In this document: in pieces, positions 1-8,360 of the stretch
How the letters are laid out: the number at the start of each line of letters is the position of its first letter
Numbering within the stretch: position 1 is the first letter of the stretch
Assembly: GCA_910585855.1 (NCBI GenBank)
Contig: CAJUGZ010000025.1
Coordinates: forward strand, 1 to 25,384
DNA: 25,384 bases
Direction: 5' to 3'
DNA from: an uncultured Lachnospiraceae bacterium
GTDB taxonomy: Bacteria; Bacillota_A; Clostridia; Lachnospirales; Lachnospiraceae
Notes under the pieces: model-generated
The model's database searches: none
The model's input: the letters and a program-made list of their open reading frames with translations, nothing else
Told to the model about the DNA's origin: nothing
Made by a program: the position numbers and the translations under genes

Positions 1-222
1 CAGGGTATGCAAAAAAAGGGGCGTGTTTAGCCCGGTGTATAGGGAAGAGGATGGTTTGTGATTGGTAAAATCCTTCCTTATACCAGTTTCGTTTTGGTCG
101 TTATGAGGGCGAATTGCGCCCCGGTTCGTCCGGCTGCATATACGTAGATACAGAAGCCTTAGACTTTCTTACCATTCGGAGCGGAGCAGGCAGAGGGAAG
201 GAGCAAACCGCCTCTGGCGTCC
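1..222 (-). repeat. Structured dispersed element A, copy A1 (cut by window edge)
   Basis: Read on the minus strand, this is the 5' two-thirds of a family of structured non-coding elements also found at 6101-6431, 14945-15273 and 17791-18120. It carries the family's near-invariant parts: a CCGG hairpin with loop ACGAA, the internal-loop strand GCGCAATTCGCCC, its partner GGGCTAAACACGC, and the T-run leading to the GCATACCCTG hairpin arm. The outer end is GGACGCCAG, as in other copies. The matching second outer arm would lie left of base 1. Function unknown. Confidence 0.85.
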
Positions 223-293
223 GGTGAAAGCAAATTTTTTCCGGTGGAAGTTTTATCTCTAAAAGCTTTATTGAAAGATAGAAAAATGAAGAG

Positions 294-322
294 TTTACAA
301 ATTATAGTAATTGGCGTATAAT
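294..322 (+). promoter_or_regulatory. Sigma-A-type promoter for the lipoprotein gene
   Basis: TTTACA (294-299) and TATAAT (317-322) are separated by exactly 17 bp. The ribosome binding site AGGAG (346-350) and the GTG start at 359 follow at a normal distance. Both hexamers are close to the vegetative consensus. Confidence 0.75.
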
Positions 323-358
323 TGATTACATATTTTATGAAAAAAAGGAGTGTATAAT

Positions 359-1276
359 GTGAAAAAAAAATTATTTACTGCTTTGGCAGTAGGGAGTGCA
401 GTATTTTTTTCTTCTTGTGGGACGCAAAATGTAGAAACGACGGCAGTGACAACGGTTTCGGAAACTACTAGTTTTGTACAGGCAACAGAGGAAACTACAA
501 CTTCAAGACAGACGGAAACTTCAGAGGAGTCAGAATTTGAGCAGACTTTGACGTATCTTTGCAAGGGGTATTTTAAGGAGGATTCCAGTGGAAGCAGTGT
601 ACCAGATCCAGATTATCTTCCTTTGCCGGATTTTAAGGAGATTCCGGCAAATTCTGTGTTTGATGTAATGTGGGGGACGGTAGAAGGATCTTATATGGCA
701 GGAACTTCTTTTCTTATGAAGATGGAGGAGCAAAATGATCCTTTATTGATTACGGCAATTCATTATTTTGGAGATTCTATTTCGGGCTCGGATTTGCCGG
801 GTTATATAAATGGCGGAGAACTTTATGATATTTTAAAGGATGGTTCTGAGCCGGATGGTATTGTTAGCGGTGTGATTCCGATTGCGGATGCAGTTGGGTT
901 TGGGGCTGCTGAAACCGGAGAGAAGGATGTTGCAGCATTTACGGTTTCTGATACATCGGGGATGAATTCTTTTTCGCCTGCTTCTGGAACTTGTCAGCCG
1001 GGAGATATGATTTATTTGGCTACTTATTTGAGTGATGAAAATACATATTATTATGATGACTGCCTTTATCCTTGTGTTGTAATTTCGGATGATGGAACGA
1101 ATTTGTATTATTTACTGCATGATATGTTTATTGCAACCGGTGCAAGTGGTGCACCTTTGTTAAATAAAGATGGAGAAGTGGTGGGAATTCATATTGCTTC
1201 TGCAAATTCGGTTCGATATGGACATTCGATTCAAAGTATTTGTGAGCAGTTAGAAACGGCATTGGAGGGACAATAG
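359..1276 (+). CDS. Trypsin-like serine protease domain lipoprotein
   Basis: Predicted 305-residue exported lipoprotein. The GTG at 359 is preferred over the GTG at 350 because AGGAG (346-350) lies 8 nt upstream of it and the protein then opens with the basic stretch MKKKLF. A lipobox-like FFSSC puts the modified cysteine at residue 20. A Thr/Ser/Glu-rich linker (about 25-65) follows, typical of a surface tether. The rest resembles a chymotrypsin-fold peptidase: TAIHYF (His 135), DVAAF (Asp 190) and GASGAP (Ser 263) stand in the right order and spacing for a catalytic triad. The serine motif has Ala where most family members have Gly-Gly. It has its own promoter and is followed after 40 nt by the small DGPTS gene. 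Substrate unknown; peptidase assignment is motif-based. Confidence 0.7.
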   Translation: MKKKLFTALAVGSAVFFSSCGTQNVETTAVTTVSETTSFVQATEETTTSRQTETSEESEFEQTLTYLCKGYFKEDSSGSSVPDPDYLPLPDFKEIPANSVFDVMWGTVEGSYMAGTSFLMKMEEQNDPLLITAIHYFGDSISGSDLPGYINGGELYDILKDGSEPDGIVSGVIPIADAVGFGAAETGEKDVAAFTVSDTSGMNSFSPASGTCQPGDMIYLATYLSDENTYYYDDCLYPCVVISDDGTNLYYLLHDMFIATGASGAPLLNKDGEVVGIHIASANSVRYGHSIQSICEQLETALEGQ

Positions 1277-1316
1277 AGGGTCATTTTATTGTGACGGCGG
1301 AAAGGGATGGATTGAT

Positions 1317-1625
1317 ATGAAGAAGAGCAGGAAAGGGGTATCTGTAATTTATGGTACAGTTCAAGGAAAAGATGGTCCGACCAGTGTATTTTTGGCAGGA
1401 AAGAAAAAGAAAATAAAATGTTCGGAGCGAATAAAAAAGATTTATTATAGGCAGAAAAGGCGAAGAATTGAAAAGAAAATTAAGGCAGATCCGCATACAT
1501 TGGATGAGGTTGCAGAGTATATAAAAAGGGTGTATCATGCGAGGGAAATTTCGAAACGTTCTTATAATTATCAGGAGCAGTATAAAGGGCAAAGGGTAAG
1601 TTTGATGGTACAATATAGTGTTTAA
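1317..1625 (+). CDS. Small basic protein with GKDGPTS motif, function unknown
   Basis: 102 residues, very basic (KKKKIK, RQKRRRIEKKIK), with no signal peptide or membrane segment. The N-terminal stretch holds GKDGPTSVFLAGK at about residues 17-29. This resembles the GGADGPTS motif of Na+-pumping decarboxylase beta subunits and of a set of short Firmicutes proteins that are often given that name although they lack the membrane part. The C-terminal half (DPHTLDEVAEYIKRVY) looks helical. A purine-rich AAAGGGA (1301-1307) lies 9 nt upstream of the ATG. It may share the upstream lipoprotein promoter. A decarboxylase role is not supported because the channel helices are absent. Confidence 0.6.
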   Translation: MKKSRKGVSVIYGTVQGKDGPTSVFLAGKKKKIKCSERIKKIYYRQKRRRIEKKIKADPHTLDEVAEYIKRVYHAREISKRSYNYQEQYKGQRVSLMVQYSV

Positions 1626-1714
1626 AATAAATAAAAAATAAAATCATATTAAATATTTTAATAAAATAATGGAAATAATTGTTCAAATGTATTATAATTA
1701 TATCAGGAAAAGAG

Positions 1715-1894
1715 ATGGTTATTGTGTTGTCAAAAGAAGTGTTGCAACTGCTTGGCGTTTCCCGACCGACATTTACAAAATATGTGAAAACGGGAGTGAT
1801 CTGGGTAATAGAGTTTCCGAATAAAAGATAGGATAATGAAACTATACAGGAAAAGGAAAGCCAGAAAAAGAAAGGAGGCGCTGGAAAAGGATGA
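1715..1894 (+). pseudogene. IS607 TnpA (serine recombinase) N-terminal remnant
   Basis: The ATG at 1715 opens a 38-residue frame with a MerR/IS607-type helix-turn-helix: LSKEVLQLLGVSRPTFTKYV followed by the wing-like FPNKR. A TAG (1829-1831) stops it where the family usually continues with Tyr/Asp-rich sequence. The same frame then reads DNETIQEKESQKKKGGAGKG to a TGA at 1892-1894 that overlaps the tnpB start. The whole serine recombinase catalytic domain (roughly 150 residues) is missing. This indicates an internal deletion that kept the HTH and the tail coupling to tnpB. Too short for most gene callers. Confidence 0.6.
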
Positions 1895-3129
1895 TCGTGC
1901 AGAGAGTGGAAAAACATATCATAAAGCCGTCTGACCCATATTATGCTATGCTGGATCATTTCTGTTTCCTTTCTAAAAATCTGTATAACCATGCAAATTT
2001 TATATTGCGCCATGCGTTCCTAAAGAATCATAAGGCTGTTTCTTATGGAGATATGGATAAAATATTAAAAGCAGATGAAGAATACCCAGATTACAGGGCG
2101 ATGCCAACCGCACAGTCTGCACAGCAGGTATTGCGGCTATTGGAAAAGAACTGGAAGTCCTTTTTTCAGTCCATAAAAGGCTGGACAAAGAAGAAAGATA
2201 ACGATACAGGAAAGCCAAAACTTCCCAAGTATAAAAAGAAAGATGGCAGGAATCTTCTGATTCTAACAAATCAGAATGTAAAATTAGAGAAAGGTATTTT
2301 AAAATTTCCAAAGAAATTGGAAGGGTTTGAACTAAAACTAAACTGTTGTGAAAGGGACAATTTTTATTCCTTTCATCAGGTGCGCTTTCTCCCAAAGCAG
2401 GGGCATATTGTGGCAGAAGTGGTCTACAGCATTTCCATCTGTGAGGCAAAACCAGAGAACCAGCGTTATTGAAGTATTGATATTGGAATAGATAACTTAG
2501 CAGCCGTAACAACAAATACAGGGTGCAGGACATATATCATAAACGGCAAAGGTCTGAAGTCGGTAAATAAATACTACAATAAACAGGTATCTCATTACAG
2601 GGAAACAGCAAAGCGGATGAACGGTATGGACTTTACAAAACGGATGGGAATCATTACGGAAAAAAGAAACCGGAAGATGAATGATTATATGCATAAAGCC
2701 AGTCGTAACATTGTGGATTTCTGTAAGGAGAAAGACATTCCTACAATCGTTATCGGATATAACAAAGACTGGAAAAGGGATTCCCAATTAAGTCGTCGTG
2801 TGAACCAGAGCTTTGTTGGGATACCAACAAAGCGGTTGATAGAAATGATACAGTATAAGGCACAGGAGGCAGGAATCACGGTTATTTTAACAGAAGAATC
2901 CTACACATCTGGAACCAGTTTTCTGGATGGGGAAGAACCAGTGAAAAAGAATTACGATAAGAGGAGACGTGTTTCTAGAGGGCTGTTTCGGAGCAGGAAT
3001 GGAATAGAAATCAATGCTGACATAAATGCATCGTATCAGATATTAAAAAAAGTATTCCCGGCAGCGTATGCGAACGGGATAGAGGGTGTGGTGTTACATC
3101 CAGTCAGAGTAAATGCAGCTTCTATATAG
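1891..3129 (+). pseudogene. tnpB: TnpB RNA-guided nuclease, interrupted by one stop codon
   Basis: One continuous frame of 413 codons broken only by TGA at 2470-2472. The upstream part (193 codons) has the N-terminal DNA/RNA-binding region (LSKNLYNHANFILR, SAQQVLRLLEKNWKSFF). Immediately after the stop comes the RuvC-I motif SIDIGIDNLAAV. The rest carries RuvC-II (VILTEESYTSGTSFLD) and RuvC-III (NADINASYQIL), so the three acidic catalytic residues D, E, D are all encoded. The region between RuvC-II and III lacks the usual CxxC zinc-finger cysteines and instead reads DGEEPVKKNYDKRRRVSRGLF. The total of about 412 residues is normal for TnpB. The stop falls exactly where RuvC-I begins, so any truncated product would lack nuclease residues. 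Most likely a recent nonsense mutation. Confidence 0.8.
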
Positions 3130-3368
3130 AGTACATTGACTGGCAAACAAATTTTATTAAACTGTTTTATTTACTATAATGTTTTTAATGAAATTGATAA
3201 CATGAAGCAGTTAAGGCGTATTTCAAAAGAGATATGCAGTTATTATGGAGTGACAAAAGAGGATATAGAAAAGTGTTCAAAGTGGTATTCTTTTTTGGTT
3301 ACAACTTTGAGTACGTCTTAAAACAGGGGAAGAAAAGGTTTGTCACTTTTGTGATGAGAGGAAGACTT

Positions 3369-5063
3369 ATGATTAATCGTGAAAAGTTAAAGGAAGGATT
3401 GGAGCGTTATAAGGCGGTGTTTTCCCTGCGGTGGAAAGAGGAAAAGTATAAGTGGGAAGCGGTAAAGCATTTTCAGGATTACTGGAATATAGAGGCAGCG
3501 GATTTTGCTGAGATGTTTTCTTTGGCAACGGAGGAGGCGGCTTCTTTGCTGGATTCTATGAATAATTTTCCTCGTGGGATGCTGATTGAGTATGCAAAAC
3601 AAAATGCAGATGCAGTGAAAAAGATGTTTGTTCATTTATATGATGAAACGAAGGATATGACTGAGCGGGTGCTGCAGTTTCAGGAGGAGGCACAGATTTT
3701 GTGTGAGCAGTATTCTGCCAGTCTGCAGCATTATCAGAGGCTGACTGCTATTAGTGTGTATTTATGGCTTCGTTATCCAGATAAGTATTCTATTTTTAAG
3801 TATTCGGTCTGTCGGGCAGCGGCGTTGGAGCTGGGGAGTGATTTTATGCCAAAAAGGGGAAATACGGCAGAAAATATAAAGGGAAATCTGCTTCTTTTGG
3901 ATGAGATTACAGAGGAAGTGGCACAGGATACGGAATTGATTCGGCTGTTTGAAAAGGCAAGGGATCAGACGGTTTATCAGGATACCTGTTTTCGGACGCT
4001 TGCTTATGATTTGGTGTCTTATATGGCAGATGGATTTGCCAGCAGACGAAAAACGGAGAAAGTAAAAAAAGAGGCGGCTTCTTATATTCCTAAATTTACA
4101 AAGGAGCAGTGGCTTGGGATATTGAAAAATAAATTGACAAAGGGAGAGTATGAACTGGTGGCAGATGTTCTGCGGGAAACGCCGCTGGTACAGGAAAGCC
4201 CGGAGTATGAGTGGTATGAAAAGGAGTCTTTTTTATATGAAGTTTATATGACGCCTGAGAAATATGATACGTTAAAGGCACTTTTATTGAAAAAGCAGAA
4301 TGTTATTTTGCAGGGTGCGCCCGGTGTAGGAAAGACATTTGCTGCCAAACGTCTGGCATATTCGATTATTGGCTTAAAGAATGAAAATCAGATTGAAATG
4401 GTGCAGTTTCACCAGAATTATTCGTATGAAGATTTTATTATGGGTTATAAACCAAATGGAAATGTATTTGAATTAAAATATGGTATTTTTTATCGTTTTT
4501 GTCAAAAGGCAGCGAAAGATCCAGAGCAGCCTTATTTCTTTTTAATTGATGAAATTAATCGTGGAAATATGAGTAAGATTTTTGGGGAACTTTTGATGCT
4601 GATTGAAAAAGAATATAGAGGAATGGAGATTGTGCTGGCTTATGATGGACAGCCGTTTTTTGTTCCTAAGAATCTTTATCTGATTGGAATGATGAATACA
4701 GCGGATCGAAGTTTGGCAATGATTGATTATGCGCTGCGGAGACGGTTTAGCTTTTTTACGATAGAGCCGGGATTTTCTTCGGAGGGGTTTCAAAAGTATT
4801 TAAAAGAGTTGGAAAATGAAACGTTTTGTTTATTGATTGAGCAGGTAAGGGCTTTAAATTTGGAAATCAGTAAGGATAGTACATTGGGAGCGGGTTTTTG
4901 TATCGGGCATAGTTATTTTTGCGGGCAGGAGGAGTGTACGGAGGAATGGATGCAGTCTGTGGTGGAGTATGATATTATTCCTATGTTGGCAGAATATTGG
5001 TTTGATGAACCGGCAAAACTGCAAAAGTGGCAGAGTCGGCTGCGGGGAGTGTTTAATGATTGA
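3369..5063 (+). CDS. mcrB: McrB-type AAA+ GTPase subunit of type IV restriction enzyme
   Basis: 564 residues, starting at ATG 3369, which has GAGAGGAAG upstream. The frame is open further back (to 3234) but that extension has no ribosome binding site. The N-terminal half (1-290) is helical and not recognised; in this family it is the variable DNA-recognition part. The C-terminal half is a McrB AAA+ motor: Walker A GAPGVGKT (from about residue 316), FHQNYSYEDFIMGY, Walker B FFLIDEINRG (about 390-399), and the McrB signature MNTADRS (442-448) followed by YALRRRF. McrB hydrolyses GTP and drives McrC to cut DNA with modified cytosine, typically in foreign DNA. The stop overlaps the mcrC start by 8 nt, implying coupled translation. 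It sits just downstream of the decayed IS607 element. Confidence 0.9.
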   Translation: MINREKLKEGLERYKAVFSLRWKEEKYKWEAVKHFQDYWNIEAADFAEMFSLATEEAASLLDSMNNFPRGMLIEYAKQNADAVKKMFVHLYDETKDMTERVLQFQEEAQILCEQYSASLQHYQRLTAISVYLWLRYPDKYSIFKYSVCRAAALELGSDFMPKRGNTAENIKGNLLLLDEITEEVAQDTELIRLFEKARDQTVYQDTCFRTLAYDLVSYMADGFASRRKTEKVKKEAASYIPKFTKEQWLGILKNKLTKGEYELVADVLRETPLVQESPEYEWYEKESFLYEVYMTPEKYDTLKALLLKKQNVILQGAPGVGKTFAAKRLAYSIIGLKNENQIEMVQFHQNYSYEDFIMGYKPNGNVFELKYGIFYRFCQKAAKDPEQPYFFLIDEINRGNMSKIFGELLMLIEKEYRGMEIVLAYDGQPFFVPKNLYLIGMMNTADRSLAMIDYALRRRFSFFTIEPGFSSEGFQKYLKELENETFCLLIEQVRALNLEISKDSTLGAGFCIGHSYFCGQEECTEEWMQSVVEYDIIPMLAEYWFDEPAKLQKWQSRLRGVFND

Positions 5064-6096
5064 GGGAAAGGGAATACGAATTAAAAATATTTATTATATG
5101 CTGTGTTATGCTTATCAGACTTTGTGGCAGTCTAATTATCAGGGGGTAGGGACGGAGGAGTTTGAACATATTCATGATCTGCTGGCAGCGATTCTTGGAC
5201 GGGGGATTGCACGGCAGATTAAGCAGGGATTGTATCGGGAGTATGTTAGTAAGGCTGAGAATTTGACAGTTATAAGGGGAAAACTGCAGATTACAGAGAG
5301 CATGCAAAATTTGATTCAGCACAGACAGATGCTTTCCTGTGAATATGACGAATTATCCGAGAATAATATATGGAATCAGATTTTGAAGACGACGTTATTG
5401 TTGTTGTTAAAGCAGGAAACGGTTCGGCGGCAGCAGAAGATTGTGTTGAAAAAGGAGCTGCTTTTTTTTGCGGATGTGGAGGAGATTGCACCTTCTGCTA
5501 TTTTGTGGGATCAGATACGGTTTTGCAGAAATAATCAGAGTTATCGGATGTTGATTGGTGTTTGCAATTTGATCTTGGAAGGGATGATTTTTACTACGGA
5601 ACAGGGGGAGGTGAAAATGGCTTCTTTTTTGGATGAGCAGAGGATGAGCCGATTGTATGAGAAGTTTATATTGGGGTATTATCAGTATCATCACTCGGAA
5701 TTAAAGGCATATGCAAGGCAGATTGCGTGGGATTTGCAAGATGGACAGGCGGATTTTCTGCCTGTGATGCAGACGGATATTACGCTACAGAAAGGGGGGA
5801 AAACATTGATTATTGATGCGAAATATTATGCGGATATGATGCAGACACGGTTTGAGGCACAGACGATACATTCGCAGCATTTGTACCAGATTTTTGCTTA
5901 TGTAAAAAATTTGGATAGGGGGCATACTGGGAATGTTGGGGGGATGATTTTGTATGCGCAGACGGGGGAGGAAGTGCAGTTAAAACAGGGGTATTCGATT
6001 GGGGGGAATCCGATTTGGGTGCGGACGCTGGATTTGAATCTGCCTTTTTCGGAGATTGCGGGGCAGCTGGAAGGGATTTTGGAGGAATTTTTTTGA
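5056..6096 (+). CDS. mcrC: McrC-type endonuclease subunit of type IV restriction enzyme
   Basis: 346 residues from ATG 5056, which overlaps the end of mcrB and is preceded by GGGGAG (5044-5049). The frame stays open upstream to 4969, but that part lies inside mcrB. The N-terminal region with IKNIYYMLCYAYQ is typical of McrC. The C-terminal region contains a PD-(D/E)xK nuclease core: QTDITL followed by TLIIDAKYY, the expected Asp ... Asp-Ala-Lys arrangement, then HLYQIFAYV. It is the nuclease partner of McrB and should be inactive without it. Structured element A2 begins only a few bases after the stop codon. Confidence 0.9.
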   Translation: MIEGKGIRIKNIYYMLCYAYQTLWQSNYQGVGTEEFEHIHDLLAAILGRGIARQIKQGLYREYVSKAENLTVIRGKLQITESMQNLIQHRQMLSCEYDELSENNIWNQILKTTLLLLLKQETVRRQQKIVLKKELLFFADVEEIAPSAILWDQIRFCRNNQSYRMLIGVCNLILEGMIFTTEQGEVKMASFLDEQRMSRLYEKFILGYYQYHHSELKAYARQIAWDLQDGQADFLPVMQTDITLQKGGKTLIIDAKYYADMMQTRFEAQTIHSQHLYQIFAYVKNLDRGHTGNVGGMILYAQTGEEVQLKQGYSIGGNPIWVRTLDLNLPFSEIAGQLEGILEEFF

Positions 6097-6100
6097 TCCA

Positions 6101-6431
6101 AGAGGACGCCAGATGCGAAAACCCTAGGCAGACTGCTGTTCCGGTTTCCAAAAAGCAAGAAGTTCTAAAACTTCTGCGTGATGGTGCATCCAGCCGGACA
6201 GACCGGGGCGCAATTCGCCCATATGGCAGCCGAAACTTTATTGGCATATCAAAGGGTTCAATTTACCGCAGCGAAATGGCTTTTCTTTTATATGGGCTAA
6301 ACACGCCCCTTTTTTTGCATACCCTGCATGGGAGCAGGATATGCAAAAAATCTTAGGTTTTCTGGCAGAAGTTAAGAACTTCTAGCTTTTTTCCAAAGTC
6401 ACTGCAGTCTGCCTAGGGTTTTCGCATCTGG
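6101..6431 (+). repeat. Structured dispersed element A, copy A2
   Basis: Complete copy. The outer arms 6109-6136 and 6404-6431 are perfectly complementary over 28 bp (starting CCAGATGCGAAAACCC), but their sequence is unrelated to the outer arms of A3 and A4. A second helix pairs 6158-6177 with 6365-6383. Inside are the conserved hairpin CCGG/CCGG, the helix GGGGCG...GCCCATAT with ATATGGGC...CGCCCC around the invariant loop strands CAATTC and TAAACA, and a hairpin flanked by a T-run and an A-run (about 6310-6350). No T-run follows the outer arm, so it does not look like an intrinsic terminator. It sits directly after mcrC. Confidence 0.9.
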
Positions 6432-6553
6432 CTGGCTGTTGGCTTCGGAAAGATAAAAAGAATGATAGATGACTGGAAAAACGGTGAAAAAGAGAATGGT
6501 GCTGTTTTTTTAGGAGATAGGAAGATAAGCAGTAAAAGGAAAGGAGTGGAAGG

Positions 6554-7075
6554 ATGAAGACAAATGTTGTATTGATTGGTATGCCGGGCAGTGGGAAAAG
6601 TACGGTTGGGGTAGTGTTGGCAAAGCGGCTGGGGTATCAGTTTTTAGATATGGATTTGGTGATTCAAAGGCAGCAGGGGAAGTTGCTTTGGCAGGTGATA
6701 AAGGAAAAGGGAAATCAGGGATTTATGGAAATTGAGAGCAGGGCAAATCAGGAGGTTATGGTGCAGAATACGGTAATTGCGCCGGGCGGGAGTGTTGTTT
6801 TGGAGGCGGAGGCAATGGAGCATTTTAGGGAGATTGCGGTGATTGTTTATTTGAAGATAGGGTATCGGGAGTTAGAGCAGAGGCTGGGGGATTTGGCGAC
6901 GAGAGGGGTTGTTTTGGAGGAAGGGGAAACGCTGTTGGATTTGTATAATAGGAGAACTCCTTTGTGTGAACGGTATGCGGATATTGTGATTGAGGAAAAG
7001 GGGGGACAATTATATGAAACGGTGGATGCTGTTTGGAGGGCGGTGTGTGCGGAATTTTCAACTTCCCAAAAATGA
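6554..7075 (+). CDS. Shikimate kinase-like protein
   Basis: 173 residues, ATG 6554 with AAGGAG at 6541-6546. P-loop GMPGSGKST (residues 9-17), LDMD with Asp 32 and Asp 34, APGGS (76-80), the lid TRG (116-118) and RRTPLCERYAD (133-143) match shikimate kinase, which phosphorylates the 3-OH of shikimate in aromatic amino acid synthesis. However, the arginine that normally follows Phe in the shikimate pocket (Arg 58 in characterised enzymes, FR motif) is Met 58 here (GFMEIES). GGS replaces GGG. It stands alone, with no other aro genes nearby. It may be a paralogue acting on another small hydroxyl substrate; true AroK activity is uncertain. Confidence 0.75.
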   Translation: MKTNVVLIGMPGSGKSTVGVVLAKRLGYQFLDMDLVIQRQQGKLLWQVIKEKGNQGFMEIESRANQEVMVQNTVIAPGGSVVLEAEAMEHFREIAVIVYLKIGYRELEQRLGDLATRGVVLEEGETLLDLYNRRTPLCERYADIVIEEKGGQLYETVDAVWRAVCAEFSTSQK

Positions 7076-7097
7076 AAATTTATTGATTTTGGGAAGT
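7061..7097. repeat. Inverted repeat at end of kinase gene
   Basis: ACTTCCCAAAA (7061-7071) and TTTTGGGAAGT (7087-7097) form a perfect 11-bp stem with a 15-nt loop containing the kinase stop codon. No T-run follows on the plus strand, so termination is doubtful. The right arm overlaps the spacer of a candidate promoter for the next gene. Confidence 0.5.
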
Positions 7098-7111
7098 GAT
7101 TGTGGTAGCAT
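7083..7111 (+). promoter_or_regulatory. Candidate extended -10 promoter for the ATPase gene
   Basis: TTGATT (7083-7088), a 17-bp spacer, then TGG-TAGCAT (7103-7111), an extended -10. The ribosome binding site AGGTGA (7121-7126) precedes ATG 7133. The overlap with the 7061-7097 stem could allow interplay between the two. Confidence 0.45.
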
Positions 7112-7132
7112 AGCTTTGTGAGGTGATTTTTT

Positions 7133-8326
7133 ATGAAACTGATTGAGAGAAAACAATACTTAGATAAAATGATCCATGTTATTGGAACTCCTGATATTAA
7201 AGTTTTAACAGGGGTGCGTCGATCGGGGAAATCAAAGCTATTGGAAGCGTTTAAAGTTTATGTGCAGAAAAATATTCCTAACGCTAATATAATTCATATC
7301 AATTTTAATTTGTCTAAGTATGACAATTTAAAAAAATATAAGGATCTTAATGAGTATATTGAAAGTAATTATATGGAGGGCAGGGATAATTTTGTTTTAA
7401 TTGATGAAATTTAGATGTGCGATGGCTTTGAACTTTGTATAAACAATTTGCACGCAGCCGAGATGTACGATATTTATATTACGGGATCTAATGCTTTTTT
7501 GCTTAGTTCAGACTTGGCAACGCTGTTTACCGGTAGAACATTTGAAATTCAGGTGTATCCGTTTTCCTTTGCTGAGTATGTTCATTACTTTGAATTGACA
7601 GACCAATATACTGCTTTTGATAATTATATGCTTGAAGGGGGGATGTCTGGTTCTTATCTCTATAAAGAGCGGGAAGATAAATATGATTATATTGAAAACG
7701 TTTTTGACACTTTGATTTTAAGGGATATAAGACAAAAGTATAAAATTAAAAGTCCTGTATTGATGGTTCAAATTTCTCAATTTTTGATGGATAATGTATC
7801 AAACCTAACTTCTGCAAGAAGTATTACGGATACTTTTACGTCCAATAAAGATAAAATCAATCATAAAACGGTAGGAAACTATCTGAATTATCTTTGTAAT
7901 GCTTTTGCTTTTTATAAATTCCGCAGATATGATATTAAAGGCAAAAAGTATCTTACTTTTAACGATAAGTATTATTTGAGCGACCATACCTTTCGTTATG
8001 CTAAGTTGGGTACAAAAAACTTGGATAGCGGCAGAGTGATTGAAAATATCGTTGCCATGGAATTGCTTAGACGAGGTTATGAAGTTTATGTTGGTATTTT
8101 GTATAAAAAAGAGATTGATTTTGTTGCTTTAAAAAGAAGCGAGAAGATTTATATTCAAGTTTCGGATAATATAACCTTGTCTGAAACCTTTCAGAGAGAG
8201 GTAGATCCTCTTCTTAAAATTAAAGATGCTTATCCTAAAATGGTAATAGCACGGACAAGAAACCCTGAGTATCAGTATGAGGGCGTTAAAATTGTTGATG
8301 TGGCAGATTGGCTGCTTGGGAATTAA
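7133..8326 (+). pseudogene. AAA-type ATPase of the DUF4143 family, split by an amber codon
   Basis: One frame of 398 codons with a single TAG at 7412-7414. The first part (93 residues) has Walker A GVRRSGKSK and ends in the Walker B strand NFVLIDEI. The expected next residue is Gln (family DEIQ), so CAG to TAG is the simplest change. The second part starts at once with ATG (7415) and holds the sensor-1-like ITGSNAFLLS, YPFSFAEY, LRDI, and a C-terminal DUF4143/nuclease-like region (VIENIVAMELLRRGYEVYVG, EIDFVALKRSEKIYIQVS). Full-length homologues of this family are about 400 residues with unclear cellular roles. Reinitiation at the abutting ATG could yield two polypeptides, but the ATP site would be divided. 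A hairpin terminator follows at 8361-8410. Confidence 0.75.
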
Positions 8327-8360
8327 GGTTATATAATATAGAGCAAGAACGTAAAACTAA

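Larger units (their letters stand above)
1626..3150 (+). mobile_element. Decayed IS607-type insertion element
   Basis: The order is an AT-rich leader (1626-1714), a tnpA remnant and then tnpB, with the tnpA frame stop overlapping the tnpB start (ATGA at 1891-1894). This is the arrangement of IS607-type elements, whose tnpA is a serine recombinase with a MerR-like HTH at its N-terminus. Most of tnpA is deleted and tnpB carries a nonsense codon, so the copy cannot transpose by itself. No terminal inverted repeats are expected in this family and none were seen, so the ends are approximate. Confidence 0.6.

Noticed and set aside
2470..2472. TGA in tnpB as programmed recoding (Trp or selenocysteine)
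   Set aside because: The homologous position is usually a hydrophobic residue such as Leu, and no recoding stem-loop was evident; a nonsense mutation is simpler.
3136..3321. 61-codon ORF before mcrB
   Set aside because: No ribosome binding site and no family recognised. It overlaps the open frame ahead of mcrB. Its tail (ISKEICSYYGVTKEDIEKC) could be a remnant of an older gene, but support is too weak. A TATAAT at 3175-3180 here might serve mcrBC, but its -35 is poor.
6015..6356. Open frame across element A2 whose peptide (VSKKQE...RGAIRP) resembles a frame in A4 (17739-17978)
   Set aside because: The similarity comes from the conserved nucleotide element. The frame is not kept in A1 and A3, has no ribosome binding site, and base changes follow helix pairing rather than codon position.
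6101..6431. Element A copies as ordinary rho-independent terminators
   Set aside because: The outer arms lack a following T-run, the elements are over 300 nt with several internal helices, and A4 lies upstream of a gene.
7061..7097. Stem-loop as an intrinsic terminator of the kinase gene
   Set aside because: No T-run follows the stem on the plus strand.
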